Assembly (NCBI GenBank): GCA_964453335.1
Contig: CAYVOK010000004.1
Coordinates: 62,001 to 126,000, forward strand
Direction: 5' to 3'
DNA: 64,000 bases
Source of the DNA: VGBO01 sp964453335
GTDB taxonomy: Bacteria; Actinomycetota; Acidimicrobiia; Acidimicrobiales; CAIXPF01
The stretch's first letter is position 1. Each line of letters starts with the position of its first letter. The notes below the pieces were generated by a model. That model was given only the letters and a program-made list of their open reading frames with translations. It searched no databases and was not told where the DNA came from. Position numbers and translations under genes: made by a program. Positions 38,406-46,070 of this stretch are shown here, in pieces.

Positions 38406-40106
38406 CTACGACCCCGTCGACGCGGCGGCCGTCACCGCGACCAGCCGGAAGCCGAGCCCGCCGTCGTGGGCGACGTCGACGAGGGTGCGCAACGGCCCGA
38501 CACCCGCCTCGACGTTGTCGAGCGCCTCGGCGACGAAGGCCGGCGATCCGTACACCACCGCCGTACGTCGCGCGCCGGATCGGAACTCGGCCGCGTGTTC
38601 GGGCTGGAGTACCCCGCGATCGTGCGGCATCAGCTGCCCGGTGACATGTGCGCCGTACAGGGCCGTATTCGCGCTCGCCTCGCCGACCTCGGCGATGAAA
38701 TAGGCGCGTTCGTCGCCGGGAACGGCGTCCATGCGTTCCTCGAACCACACGAGTTCGTCGAGCACGAGGGGGGTTCGCAGATCGTCGTTGCGGAACACCA
38801 GGTCGTAGCGAGGCGAGTAGTCGATCCCGAACACCGGATCCGGCACGTAGGGCGGGGAGCCGAGGTGCGCGACCGCGACGACGAGGAGCAGCAGCGGCAC
38901 GGCCACGACGGCACGCGCGGCAACGGCGACGCAGGTGCCCGCACCGATCACTGCGAAGACCTTCCACGACGGCAGATGCGCCCAGCTCGGCACGCCGAGA
39001 GCGAGAACGACGAGCCAGACGGACAGCGAGACGACGGCGATGGGCGTGCTGCGTCGATCGAGCCCCCGCGCGACGACCACGCAGCTGGCCATACCGAACG
39101 CCGGCGATATGAACGACCAGTAGTACGGGATCTCCAGCCCGCTCTGACCCGCCACGAGCTGCCCGAGGGCATGGATCGCGAACTGCGACGCGCACAGGAA
39201 CAGCAGTGCCCGTTCGACCCGGCCGAACCGAACTGCGCCTCGGAGGTGCAGCACTGCTGCGACGCCGAGGACGACGACAGGTGCCCAGATCCAGGTGAAC
39301 GCACCCAACCAGCCGAGCGTCGGGGAACGGAAGTGATCCTGGGTCTGCGGATTGGCGAGCATGAATGCGACGGTCGGCCGGTAGATGTTCCGGACACCGA
39401 AGACAACCAGGAAGAACGCCCATCCACCCACGACGGCGACGGCACCGGCGATACCGGCGACGATGGCCTGCCGCATCATCCTCCGCACGCCGGACCATGA
39501 CAGGACGACGCCCATCACGACTGTCGTGGACACGAGCACGATCGACCAGGGGTTGCAGATGCCGAGCAGCGCAGCCAGCACTCCGATCGCGGCGGCCGTC
39601 CTGTCGTCGTGCCGGGTGCGGGTGCAGAGCGCGATCAGGACGACACCGAGACTCACGACGAGGTACTCGACGTAGTCGGAGAAGAACGCCCGCACGAACA
39701 CCGGGAGCGTGATCATCACCGTCGATGCCACGAACGTCGGCATGCGGCGCCAACCGCAGCGACGTGCCACGACGTCGACTGCGACGAGGACCCCCGCCGC
39801 GAGCACCCATCGCAGCAGCAGCCGACCGACGACGTAGGGGAGGACTGCATCGACGAACGCAAGCGGGAGATAGCCGGGCCAGCGACTCACGAAGTACCAG
39901 TTCTGCCCGACCGCTGAGAGGAAATCGTCGAGGTTCGTGCCTAGACCCGTGTAGAAGCGCGGGTCGAGCGCGTTCGACAACAGCGCGTACGGATCGGGGC
40001 GGAGGAGCACGAAGAGCGCAACCGGCAGCCCGACGGTGACGACGAGTCGTTCGAGTCGCGCCCGGTCGATCGGCGATCGTCGACCGGTACGACGCGTGTC
40101 CGTCAT
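38406..40106 (-). CDS. polytopic membrane protein, GT-C glycosyltransferase-like
   Basis: The 566-residue protein has about 11-12 hydrophobic helices in its first ~450 residues and a soluble C-terminal part. Conserved-looking acidic residues in the first outside loop (LSNALDPRFY) and the general outline resemble GT-C transferases, which move sugars from polyprenyl-phosphate carriers on the outer membrane face; no specific family is certain. It overlaps the WecE-like gene by 4 bases. Sampled lines here are about 65% GC against about 72% nearby, hinting at acquisition. Confidence 0.6.
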   Translation of the reverse strand: MTDTRRTGRRSPIDRARLERLVVTVGLPVALFVLLRPDPYALLSNALDPRFYTGLGTNLDDFLSAVGQNWYFVSRWPGYLPLAFVDAVLPYVVGRLLLRWVLAAGVLVAVDVVARRCGWRRMPTFVASTVMITLPVFVRAFFSDYVEYLVVSLGVVLIALCTRTRHDDRTAAAIGVLAALLGICNPWSIVLVSTTVVMGVVLSWSGVRRMMRQAIVAGIAGAVAVVGGWAFFLVVFGVRNIYRPTVAFMLANPQTQDHFRSPTLGWLGAFTWIWAPVVVLGVAAVLHLRGAVRFGRVERALLFLCASQFAIHALGQLVAGQSGLEIPYYWSFISPAFGMASCVVVARGLDRRSTPIAVVSLSVWLVVLALGVPSWAHLPSWKVFAVIGAGTCVAVAARAVVAVPLLLLVVAVAHLGSPPYVPDPVFGIDYSPRYDLVFRNDDLRTPLVLDELVWFEERMDAVPGDERAYFIAEVGEASANTALYGAHVTGQLMPHDRGVLQPEHAAEFRSGARRTAVVYGSPAFVAEALDNVEAGVGPLRTLVDVAHDGGLGFRLVAVTAAASTGS

Positions 40107-41230
40107 GGTCGGAACGTGGTGACCGCGTCGACGACACGGTCGATTTCGTCATCCCGAAGACCGGCGAAGAGCGGGAGACGCACGAGCGTGTCCCCTGCGT
40201 CCTCGGTCACCGGATGCTGCCCGACTCGGCCGCCGAGACGCTCGCCGACCGTCGAGAGATGCAGCGGTTGATAGTGGAACACGGCGAACACGTCGCGCTC
40301 GCGCAGGTGGGCGATGAACCGGGTGCGCACGTCGAGCGAGGTGAACCGCAGGTGGTACATGTGCGCTGTGTGTGGCGCGTCCGCTCGATCGAGCGGACGA
40401 CGGATACCGTGCTCCGCCGCCCAGGACCCAACGTCTGCGTGGTAACGGTCCCAGATCGCGTGTCGGCGCCGCTGCACGTCGTCGAACCGTTCGAGCTGAC
40501 CCACGAGGACGCCAGCCAACAAGTCGGAGAGCACCCACGACGAACCGACGTCCACCCAGGTGTACTTGTCGACCTGCCCGCGGAGGAACCGGCTCCGGTC
40601 GGTGCCCTTCTCCCGCAGGATCTCGGCACGTTCGACGAGTTCCGGGTCGTTGCCGTGCAGCGCCCCACCCTCACCGCAGGTGACGTTCTTCGTCTCGTGG
40701 AAGCTCATCGTCGACAGGTGACCGAACGTCCCGAGCACACCGCCGTCGGCCTCGCCGAACAGGCCGTGCGCGTTGTCCTCGACGAGGAGGAGACCGTGCC
40801 GGTCGGCGATCTCACGGAATCGGCGTGGCGTCGCACCCACGCCGGCGTAGTGGACGACGCAGATCGCCCGGGTCCGCTCGGTGATCGCCGCCTCGACGAG
40901 GTCGGGACACAGGTTCAGCGTGTCCGGACGGACGTCGACGAACACCGGTGTCGCACCGTGGAGGAGGAACGCCGACGCCGTGGACACGAACGTGTACGCC
41001 GGCACGATCACCTCGTCACCCGGTGCGAACCGACCGAGCAGCGCGGCCATCTCGAGCGCGTGCGTGCACGACGTGGTGAGCAGCGTGCGCCCGCCTCCGT
41101 GACCGACTTCGAGCGCCGACTCGGCGCGGCGAGTGAACGGTCCGTTGCCCGAGACGTGTCCGTCCGCGACGGCCTGTGCGAGGTAGGCCAGCTCCTTGCC
41201 GTCGAAGGTCGCCCGGTTGAACGGGATCAT
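40103..41230 (-). CDS. wecE: dTDP-4-amino-4,6-dideoxygalactose transaminase (WecE-like)
   Basis: The 375-residue PLP enzyme is very like WecE/RffA: IPFNRATFDGKELAYLAQAV, SCTHALEMAALL, GDEVIVPAYTFVSTASAFLLHGA (seen as VIVPAYTFVSTASAF), VVHYAGVGATP and SFHETKNVTCGEGG with the Schiff-base lysine (about K183). It converts dTDP-4-keto-6-deoxyglucose to the 4-amino-galacto sugar using glutamate. It sits between a GT2 gene and a polytopic membrane protein, each overlapping by 4 bases, consistent with making and attaching a surface aminosugar. Confidence 0.9.
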   Translation of the reverse strand: MIPFNRATFDGKELAYLAQAVADGHVSGNGPFTRRAESALEVGHGGGRTLLTTSCTHALEMAALLGRFAPGDEVIVPAYTFVSTASAFLLHGATPVFVDVRPDTLNLCPDLVEAAITERTRAICVVHYAGVGATPRRFREIADRHGLLLVEDNAHGLFGEADGGVLGTFGHLSTMSFHETKNVTCGEGGALHGNDPELVERAEILREKGTDRSRFLRGQVDKYTWVDVGSSWVLSDLLAGVLVGQLERFDDVQRRRHAIWDRYHADVGSWAAEHGIRRPLDRADAPHTAHMYHLRFTSLDVRTRFIAHLRERDVFAVFHYQPLHLSTVGERLGGRVGQHPVTEDAGDTLVRLPLFAGLRDDEIDRVVDAVTTFRP

Positions 41231-42198
41231 CCCGCACCACCCCCCGGCGACGGCACGAGTTGCTCGGCGACCACGTAGCTCGGTCGTCGCATCACCCGGA
41301 AGTGCATGCGGGCCAGGTACTCACCGATGATGCCGAGCGTCATCAGTTGCACCCCGGAGAAGATCGCGATCATCGACGCGAGGAACGGGAACCCCGGCGT
41401 CGAGCCACCGGTGACCGCAAGGCGGCCGAGCACCCAGACGAGGAGCGCCACACCGAGGAACGACGTGGCGATACCGACCGTGGTCGCGATCTGCAACGGG
41501 AGCGCGCTGTAACCGGTTGCGATGTCGATCGCGAACCGCAACAGCCGCCGGAACGTGTAGTTCGACCGGCCGACGGCGCGGTCGTGATGAACCACGTCGT
41601 GCCCTGCGAAGCGCGAGGTCGACCATGACAGCAGGGCGTCCAGTGATACGCCAGGACCGAGATCGGCCGAGAACCCGTCCCGCAGCGACGTGCGGAACAC
41701 CCGGTACGAGCTGAGCAGCGCCGCGTGCTCCACACCGAGCACTCCGGACATCACCGTGCGCAGGCCGGTCGACCCGCCACGGCGCCAGCGACGCTGTGCC
41801 ACCGCACGGGGCCGGCCGTAGACGACGTCGACGTCGTCGGTGAGCGCTGCGAGCAGCCCGGGGAGTTCTTCGGGGGGGTTCTGCAGATCATCGTCGAGCG
41901 TGGCGATGAGCACCAGGCGGGCCGTCCGGACACCGGCGAGAAGTGCACTGTGTTGTCCGGCGTTGCGACCGAGACGGACACCGACCACGTGCGGGTGCGC
42001 AGCCACGAGTTCACGGATCACCTGCCATGTCGCCGACGGGCTTCCGTCGTCTACCAGCACGATCTCGTGAGGGACGTCACCGAGCGCGGCGTCGATCCGA
42101 TCGACGAGCACCGGCAACGTGTCCGTGCTCCGGTACACCGGCACCACCACCGACACCCCGGGCCCGAGACCGACGGGGGCGACACGGGCTTCGGACAC
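41227..42198 (-). CDS. polyprenyl-phosphate glycosyltransferase (GT2, DPM1/ArnC type)
   Basis: The 323-residue protein has an N-terminal GT-A domain (SVVVPVYRSTDTLPVLV, VLVDDGSPSATW, ATLDDDLQNPPEELPGLL with the DDD metal site) and two C-terminal membrane helices (about 230-300), the pattern of dolichyl-P-mannose/ArnC-type enzymes that charge undecaprenyl phosphate with a sugar. The GTG at 42198 follows a TAGAGT box by 6 bases. It heads the glycan operon and is divergent from a methyltransferase gene with which its promoter overlaps. Confidence 0.9.
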   Translation of the reverse strand: MSEARVAPVGLGPGVSVVVPVYRSTDTLPVLVDRIDAALGDVPHEIVLVDDGSPSATWQVIRELVAAHPHVVGVRLGRNAGQHSALLAGVRTARLVLIATLDDDLQNPPEELPGLLAALTDDVDVVYGRPRAVAQRRWRRGGSTGLRTVMSGVLGVEHAALLSSYRVFRTSLRDGFSADLGPGVSLDALLSWSTSRFAGHDVVHHDRAVGRSNYTFRRLLRFAIDIATGYSALPLQIATTVGIATSFLGVALLVWVLGRLAVTGGSTPGFPFLASMIAIFSGVQLMTLGIIGEYLARMHFRVMRRPSYVVAEQLVPSPGGGAG

Positions 42199-42204
42199 GG
42201 TTGC

Positions 42205-42214
42205 ACTCTACGCT
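42205..42214. promoter_or_regulatory. overlapping divergent -10 boxes sharing TA
   Basis: The minus-strand TAGAGT of the GT2 gene (42205-42210) and the plus-strand TACGCT of the methyltransferase gene (42209-42214) share the bases TA at 42209-42210. Confidence 0.5.
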
Positions 42215-42252
42215 GCCGCCCGAACGACCTTCGACGATGCAGAGGAGCGGAC

Positions 42253-43116
42253 GTGGGGGCCACGGACAGCGGGCTGGTCGACGAACTGGTGCGGCGCGGT
42301 TGGACGCTGCCGCCGGTCGTCGACGGCGTGTACCGGCCAGGACACTCGACCGACCCGGACGCCGTCTCCTATCCGGGCTCGGGCATCGACGTGCTCGTCG
42401 AGCACGCCGAGGGCAGCTGGTGGACCGCCCACCGGGCAGGGTGGGCGGCGCGCGAACTCGCCGACCACGGCATCCGCTCCCTCCTCGACGTCGGTGCGGG
42501 CAGCGGGTCGATGGCGGTCGCCCTCCGATCGTCCGGCATCGACGTCGTCGGTGTCGAGCCGCATCCCCATGGCGCCGCGGCGATCGCAGCGGCCGGCGTG
42601 CCGGCCGTGTGCGGTGGACTCGCCGACCTCGCCCTCCCCGACGCGAGCGTCACGGCGATCGGGTTCTTCGACGTGCTCGAGCACCTGCCCGACCCCGTCG
42701 ACGCGCTCCGGGAGGCCGCCCGGGTGCTGCGGCCCGACGGGGTGATCCTCGTCGCCGTGCCCGCCTACCGGTGGCTGTGGAGCGCCGAGGACGAACACGC
42801 CGGGCACTTCCGGCGCTACGACCGCGCCATGGTGCGCGCCGAGGCCCGGGCGGCCGGCCTGCTCGTCGTGCGGACCGAGCACCTCTTCGCCTCGCTCGTC
42901 CCCCTCGTCGCCGCAGTCCGCCGCCTCCCCTACCTGCTCGGCAGGCGGCCGGCACCGGCGGACGTCGAGCAGGCCGTCGGCCGTCAGCTCGACCCGCCGG
43001 CGTCGATCGCCCGTGCGGCGGGCGCGGTACTCGGCGTCGAGGACCGGATCGCCCGCGTCGCGTCGCTGCCCTTCGGCACGTCGCTCGTCGCCGTGCTGCG
43101 ACGCCCGTCCCGCTGA
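42253..43116 (+). CDS. class I SAM-dependent methyltransferase
   Basis: The 287-residue protein has SLLDVGAGSGSMAVALRSSGIDVVGVEPH (seen as LLDVGAGSGSMAVA), AIGFFDVLEHLPDPVDAL and VLRPDGVILVAVPAYRWLWS, the latter typical of methyltransferase_11/23 enzymes often found in glycan clusters. The GTG at 42253 follows GAGGAG at 6 bases and is led, not leaderless. It may modify the sugar or lipid made by the divergent glycan operon; that is inference. It converges on lepB. Confidence 0.83.
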   Translation: MGATDSGLVDELVRRGWTLPPVVDGVYRPGHSTDPDAVSYPGSGIDVLVEHAEGSWWTAHRAGWAARELADHGIRSLLDVGAGSGSMAVALRSSGIDVVGVEPHPHGAAAIAAAGVPAVCGGLADLALPDASVTAIGFFDVLEHLPDPVDALREAARVLRPDGVILVAVPAYRWLWSAEDEHAGHFRRYDRAMVRAEARAAGLLVVRTEHLFASLVPLVAAVRRLPYLLGRRPAPADVEQAVGRQLDPPASIARAAGAVLGVEDRIARVASLPFGTSLVAVLRRPSR

Positions 43117-43133
43117 GAGGACCGTCCGCTCAG
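43113..43133. terminator. 21-base convergent stop-codon palindrome
   Basis: CTGAG-A-GGAC-C-GTCC-G-CTCAG is a near-perfect inverted repeat that includes both stop codons. Confidence 0.55.
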
Positions 43134-43753
43134 AGCAGCCCGATGCGCCCGACCGGCCACAGCCGGACGAAGGCGTGACCGACGATCTCGGCCTCGTCGA
43201 CGGGGCCGAAGCAGCGACCGTCGAGGCTCTGCCCCCGGTTGTCGCCGAGCACGAACACGTGCCCGTCGGGGACGACGATCTCCTCGTCGGGCCGGTACCG
43301 GCCGCACGCACCCTGCATGGTCGTGACCGTCGGCGCACCGGAGGCGTCGTCCTTCACCCACGGTTCGTCCTGCACCTCGCCGTTGACGACGAGACGACCG
43401 TCGCGCGCAGCGACCGTGTCGCCGCCGACCGCGACGACCCGCTTGATGAGCTGCGCCGGTTGCCCCTGCTGGGGCGACGGGTTGTCGAACACGATCACGT
43501 CACCACGGTCGACCGACCCGAGCCGGTAGGAGAGCTTCGACACGAGCACGCGGTCACCGACGAGCAGTGTGTTCTCCATCGATCCGCTCGGGATCACGAA
43601 CGCCTGTGCGACCCACGTCTTGATCACGAGCGCCGCGATCACCGCCACGCCGACGGCGACGACCCACTCGACCGCCCCACGGCGACCGGCCGCGATCCGT
43701 CGACGGCGACGCGCCGCGGCGAACTCCCGGGCGGCCTCGTCGGAGGTCGCCAT
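43130..43753 (-). CDS. lepB: signal peptidase I
   Basis: The 207-residue membrane protease removes signal peptides from exported proteins. A single N-terminal helix (VEWVVAVGVAVIAALVI) follows a basic tail; the catalytic serine lies in FVIPSGSMENTL and the general-base lysine in LIKRVVAVGGD; box E reads GDNRGQSLDGRCFGPV. The ATG at 43753 is in a TGATG overlap with the upstream MBL gene's stop, so the two are coupled. A TTG one codon earlier is less likely. Confidence 0.95.
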   Translation of the reverse strand: MATSDEAAREFAAARRRRRIAAGRRGAVEWVVAVGVAVIAALVIKTWVAQAFVIPSGSMENTLLVGDRVLVSKLSYRLGSVDRGDVIVFDNPSPQQGQPAQLIKRVVAVGGDTVAARDGRLVVNGEVQDEPWVKDDASGAPTVTTMQGACGRYRPDEEIVVPDGHVFVLGDNRGQSLDGRCFGPVDEAEIVGHAFVRLWPVGRIGLL

Positions 43754-44658
43754 CAAGCGGCCACGCGGTAACGGCCCGGCTCGACCTCGACGACCTGCCC
43801 TGCGGCGACGAACGCTGCGAGGTGCAGTTCGGCGGTGCGACGCTCGACCATGTCGACGAACGACAGGTCGACGCCGGGGCGGTACACGAACCGGTGGCGC
43901 ACGAGGTCCTCGAGCGTGCGGGGCTCGGCGAGGTGTTCGAGCATCGCGATCTCACGTCGGTCGATGACTGCCTCGAAGTCGTCGAGAAGGGCGAGGAACG
44001 TGGCCCGACCTTCGATGACACCCTTGTGGTGGAAGGTCCCGAACCAGCGGGCGTCGACCTCACGGCAGCGGGCGATGCTGCGCCGGAACCCGTCGAGGGT
44101 CGACGAGGCGTCGCCGTAGTACGGGCCGAAGCCGGTGAGGTCGATGTCGCCGATCGCGAAGAACCCGTCGGGTTCGACGAGGAACCCGCAGTGCCCGGCG
44201 GTGTGGCCGGGCAGGAAGATCGCCGTGACCGTGCGACCGCCGCCGAGATCCCACTGCATGCCGTCCTCGAACGGTGCGGCGTCGGGGCGACCGACGTAGT
44301 GGAAGTCCCGCAGGACCTCCTCCTGCCAGTGCGCGCGGAGCTCACCCTCGTAGCCGTAGGCGTCCATCAGACCGTCGATCGACACCATCGCCGGGTGGTC
44401 GTCGCGGTGCACCCACACCGGGAGCGTCGGGTAGTGGACGAGGCCGGGGACGTGGTCTTCGTGCACGTGGGAGAGCAGCACCCCGTCGACCGGCACCGGG
44501 GCCCCGCCCCGGGCGTGCACCGTCATCGACGGGTCGACGAGCAGACGGCTCTCGGACCCCTCGAACAGGAACGAGTTGCCATCGGGGTACTTCCCGCCGT
44601 CGGCCCCGCCCATCACGAGCACGCCGCCGTACCGCTGATCCTCCGCCGTCGACCCCAT
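43753..44658 (-). CDS. metallo-beta-lactamase fold hydrolase
   Basis: The 301-residue protein has the canonical MBL metal site: LLSHVHEDHVPGL (HxHxDH), FLPGHTAGHCGFL, GDIDLTGFGPYYGD and a late FGTFHHKG. The C-terminal ~60 residues form a winged-helix-like region (TAELHLAAFVAAGQVVEVEPGRY in parts: AELHLAAFVAAGQV) as in LACTB2-like proteins. The ATG at 44658 follows GGAGG by 7 bases. Substrate is unknown. It shares an operon with lepB, probably by chance. Confidence 0.87.
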   Translation of the reverse strand: MGSTAEDQRYGGVLVMGGADGGKYPDGNSFLFEGSESRLLVDPSMTVHARGGAPVPVDGVLLSHVHEDHVPGLVHYPTLPVWVHRDDHPAMVSIDGLMDAYGYEGELRAHWQEEVLRDFHYVGRPDAAPFEDGMQWDLGGGRTVTAIFLPGHTAGHCGFLVEPDGFFAIGDIDLTGFGPYYGDASSTLDGFRRSIARCREVDARWFGTFHHKGVIEGRATFLALLDDFEAVIDRREIAMLEHLAEPRTLEDLVRHRFVYRPGVDLSFVDMVERRTAELHLAAFVAAGQVVEVEPGRYRVAA

Positions 44659-44702
44659 CACCGGACCTCCACCTGCATCGGACCGCCACGGTAGCCGCCC
44701 AC

Positions 44703-44708
44703 TACGAT
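44703..44708 (+). promoter_or_regulatory. -10-like box TACGAT upstream of Nudix gene
   Basis: TACGAT is 8 bases before a GTG (44717) that opens a six-codon frame, which in turn overlaps the Nudix start. Confidence 0.4.
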
Positions 44709-44716
44709 CCGCCGAC

Positions 44717-44737
44717 GTGCGGAGCACCGGGCGATGA
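44717..44737 (+). CDS. putative six-codon leader ORF coupled to Nudix gene
   Basis: GTG at 44717 starts a frame of six codons (VRSTGR) ending in TGA at 44735-44737. The stop overlaps the Nudix ATG (ATGA). Its position 8 bases after a TAnnnT box suggests leaderless translation that hands ribosomes to the Nudix gene. No homology can be judged at this length. Confidence 0.35.
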   Translation: MRSTGR

Positions 44738-45219
44738 GCTTCCTCTGGCGGCGACAGGCGGCGCGTGTCGTGCCCCTCGACGAACACGGTCGGGTGTACC
44801 TGATCAACGCCCGCGATCCGGGTGACCCGTCGAAGCCGCCGTGGTGGGAGATCCCCGGTGGTGGGATCGAGGCGTTCGAGTCGTCGGCCCACGCCTGCGC
44901 CCGTGAACTCTGGGAGGAAGCCGGCATCCGTGACGCCGAGATCGGGCCGGTCGTGTGGACCCAGCACGTGAACTTCACGTTCGCCGGCTACCACTTCGAC
45001 CAGGACGAGGTCATCCACGTCGCGTGGTGCCGATCCGACAGTCAGCACGAACCGCAGGGTCTCGAGCTGTTCGAGGCGATGGCGTTCGAAGGGGGCCGCT
45101 GGTGGACCCTCGAGGACCTGCTCGCGTCCGACGAACCGACGCTGCCGCCGCGTCTGCGCGAGTTCCTCCCAGCGCTGCTCGCCGGCGAGCTCCCCGAGGA
45201 ACCCATCAACATCGAGTGA
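44734..45219 (+). CDS. Nudix hydrolase
   Basis: The 161-residue protein has a clear Nudix box: GGGIEAF, then E, then RELWEEAGI (about 49-70), which binds Mg and hydrolyses nucleoside diphosphate-linked compounds. IPGGG precedes it. The C-terminal half has WCRSDSQHEPQGLE and FEGGRWWTLEDLL, typical of ADP-ribose/NTP types, but the substrate cannot be named. The ATG at 44734 overlaps the stop of a short upstream frame. Confidence 0.9.
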   Translation: MSFLWRRQAARVVPLDEHGRVYLINARDPGDPSKPPWWEIPGGGIEAFESSAHACARELWEEAGIRDAEIGPVVWTQHVNFTFAGYHFDQDEVIHVAWCRSDSQHEPQGLELFEAMAFEGGRWWTLEDLLASDEPTLPPRLREFLPALLAGELPEEPINIE

Positions 45220-45245
45220 CGGCGACGGGCGACGCCACCGGTGGG

Positions 45246-45251
45246 TAGGGT
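45246..45251 (+). promoter_or_regulatory. -10-like box TAGGGT of crotonase gene
   Basis: TAGGGT is 7 bases before the ATG at 45259. Confidence 0.5.
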
Positions 45252-45258
45252 CCCCGCC

Positions 45259-46023
45259 ATGTCCGCCACGCTCCTCGACGTCCGCAAGGGCGTCGCCACG
45301 ATCACCCTGAACCGCCCCGAGAACCGCAACGCGTTGTCGGTGGAGCTCGTCAACAGCCTCGGCGACCATCTCGAGTCGGCGCTCGCCGACCCGGCGGTCC
45401 GTCTCGTCGTGCTCACGAACAACGGCACGACGTTCTGCGCCGGCGCCGACCTCAAGGCCGGCGCAGTCGGTCAGCGGACCGAGGGGAACCGCCATTTCGT
45501 CGAGATCTTCGAGATGATCCTGCAGTCGGAGAAGCCGGTGATCGCCCGGGTCGCCGGCAACGCGATGGCCGGCGGTCTCGGCCTCGCTGCGGCGTGCGAC
45601 ATCTCGATCATGTCCGCGTCGGGGATCCTCGGGTTCACCGAGGTGCGCATCGGTGTCGCCGCCGCGGTGATCTCGGTGGTGTGCCTGCCGAAGATGCGCC
45701 GGTCCGACGCCCTCGACCTGTTCCTCACCGGCGAGCGGATCAGTGCGGCGCGTGGCGTCGAGGTCGGCCTCATCAACTACGCGGTGCCCGACGACGAGCT
45801 CGACGCGAAGGTCGACGAGATCGTCGGCAAGGTGGTGCGCGGCGGTCCGATCGCGCTCGCCCGGTCGAAGGAGCTCGTCTATCGGGTGCCCGAGCTCGCG
45901 GACCGGGCCGAGGCGTTCGCGTGGACCGGCCAGCTGTCCGCGTCGCTGTTCGCGTCGGCCGAGGGCCAGGAGGGCATCGCGTCGTTCCGGGAGAAGCGCG
46001 ACCCGAGCTGGATCCCGCAGTGA
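45259..46023 (+). CDS. enoyl-CoA hydratase/isomerase family protein
   Basis: The 254-residue crotonase has the CoA-binding and oxyanion segments TFCAGADLKAG (about 59-69) and NAMAGGLGLAAACDISI, one catalytic glutamate in FTEVRIGVAAAV, and LTGERISAARGVEVGLIN. The typical second Glu position is occupied in TGER-like context, so hydratase activity is plausible. It acts in fatty- or branched-chain acyl-CoA breakdown. The ATG at 45259 follows TAGGGT by 7 bases. Confidence 0.88.
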   Translation: MSATLLDVRKGVATITLNRPENRNALSVELVNSLGDHLESALADPAVRLVVLTNNGTTFCAGADLKAGAVGQRTEGNRHFVEIFEMILQSEKPVIARVAGNAMAGGLGLAAACDISIMSASGILGFTEVRIGVAAAVISVVCLPKMRRSDALDLFLTGERISAARGVEVGLINYAVPDDELDAKVDEIVGKVVRGGPIALARSKELVYRVPELADRAEAFAWTGQLSASLFASAEGQEGIASFREKRDPSWIPQ

Positions 46024-46055
46024 CCGGGGGCGACGGGGCCGACCGGCGACGCCGG

Positions 46056-46061
46056 TAGCCT
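46056..46061 (+). promoter_or_regulatory. -10-like box TAGCCT of ABC-F gene
   Basis: TAGCCT is 9 bases before the GTG at 46071. Confidence 0.4.
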
Positions 46062-46070
46062 CACCGCCTC

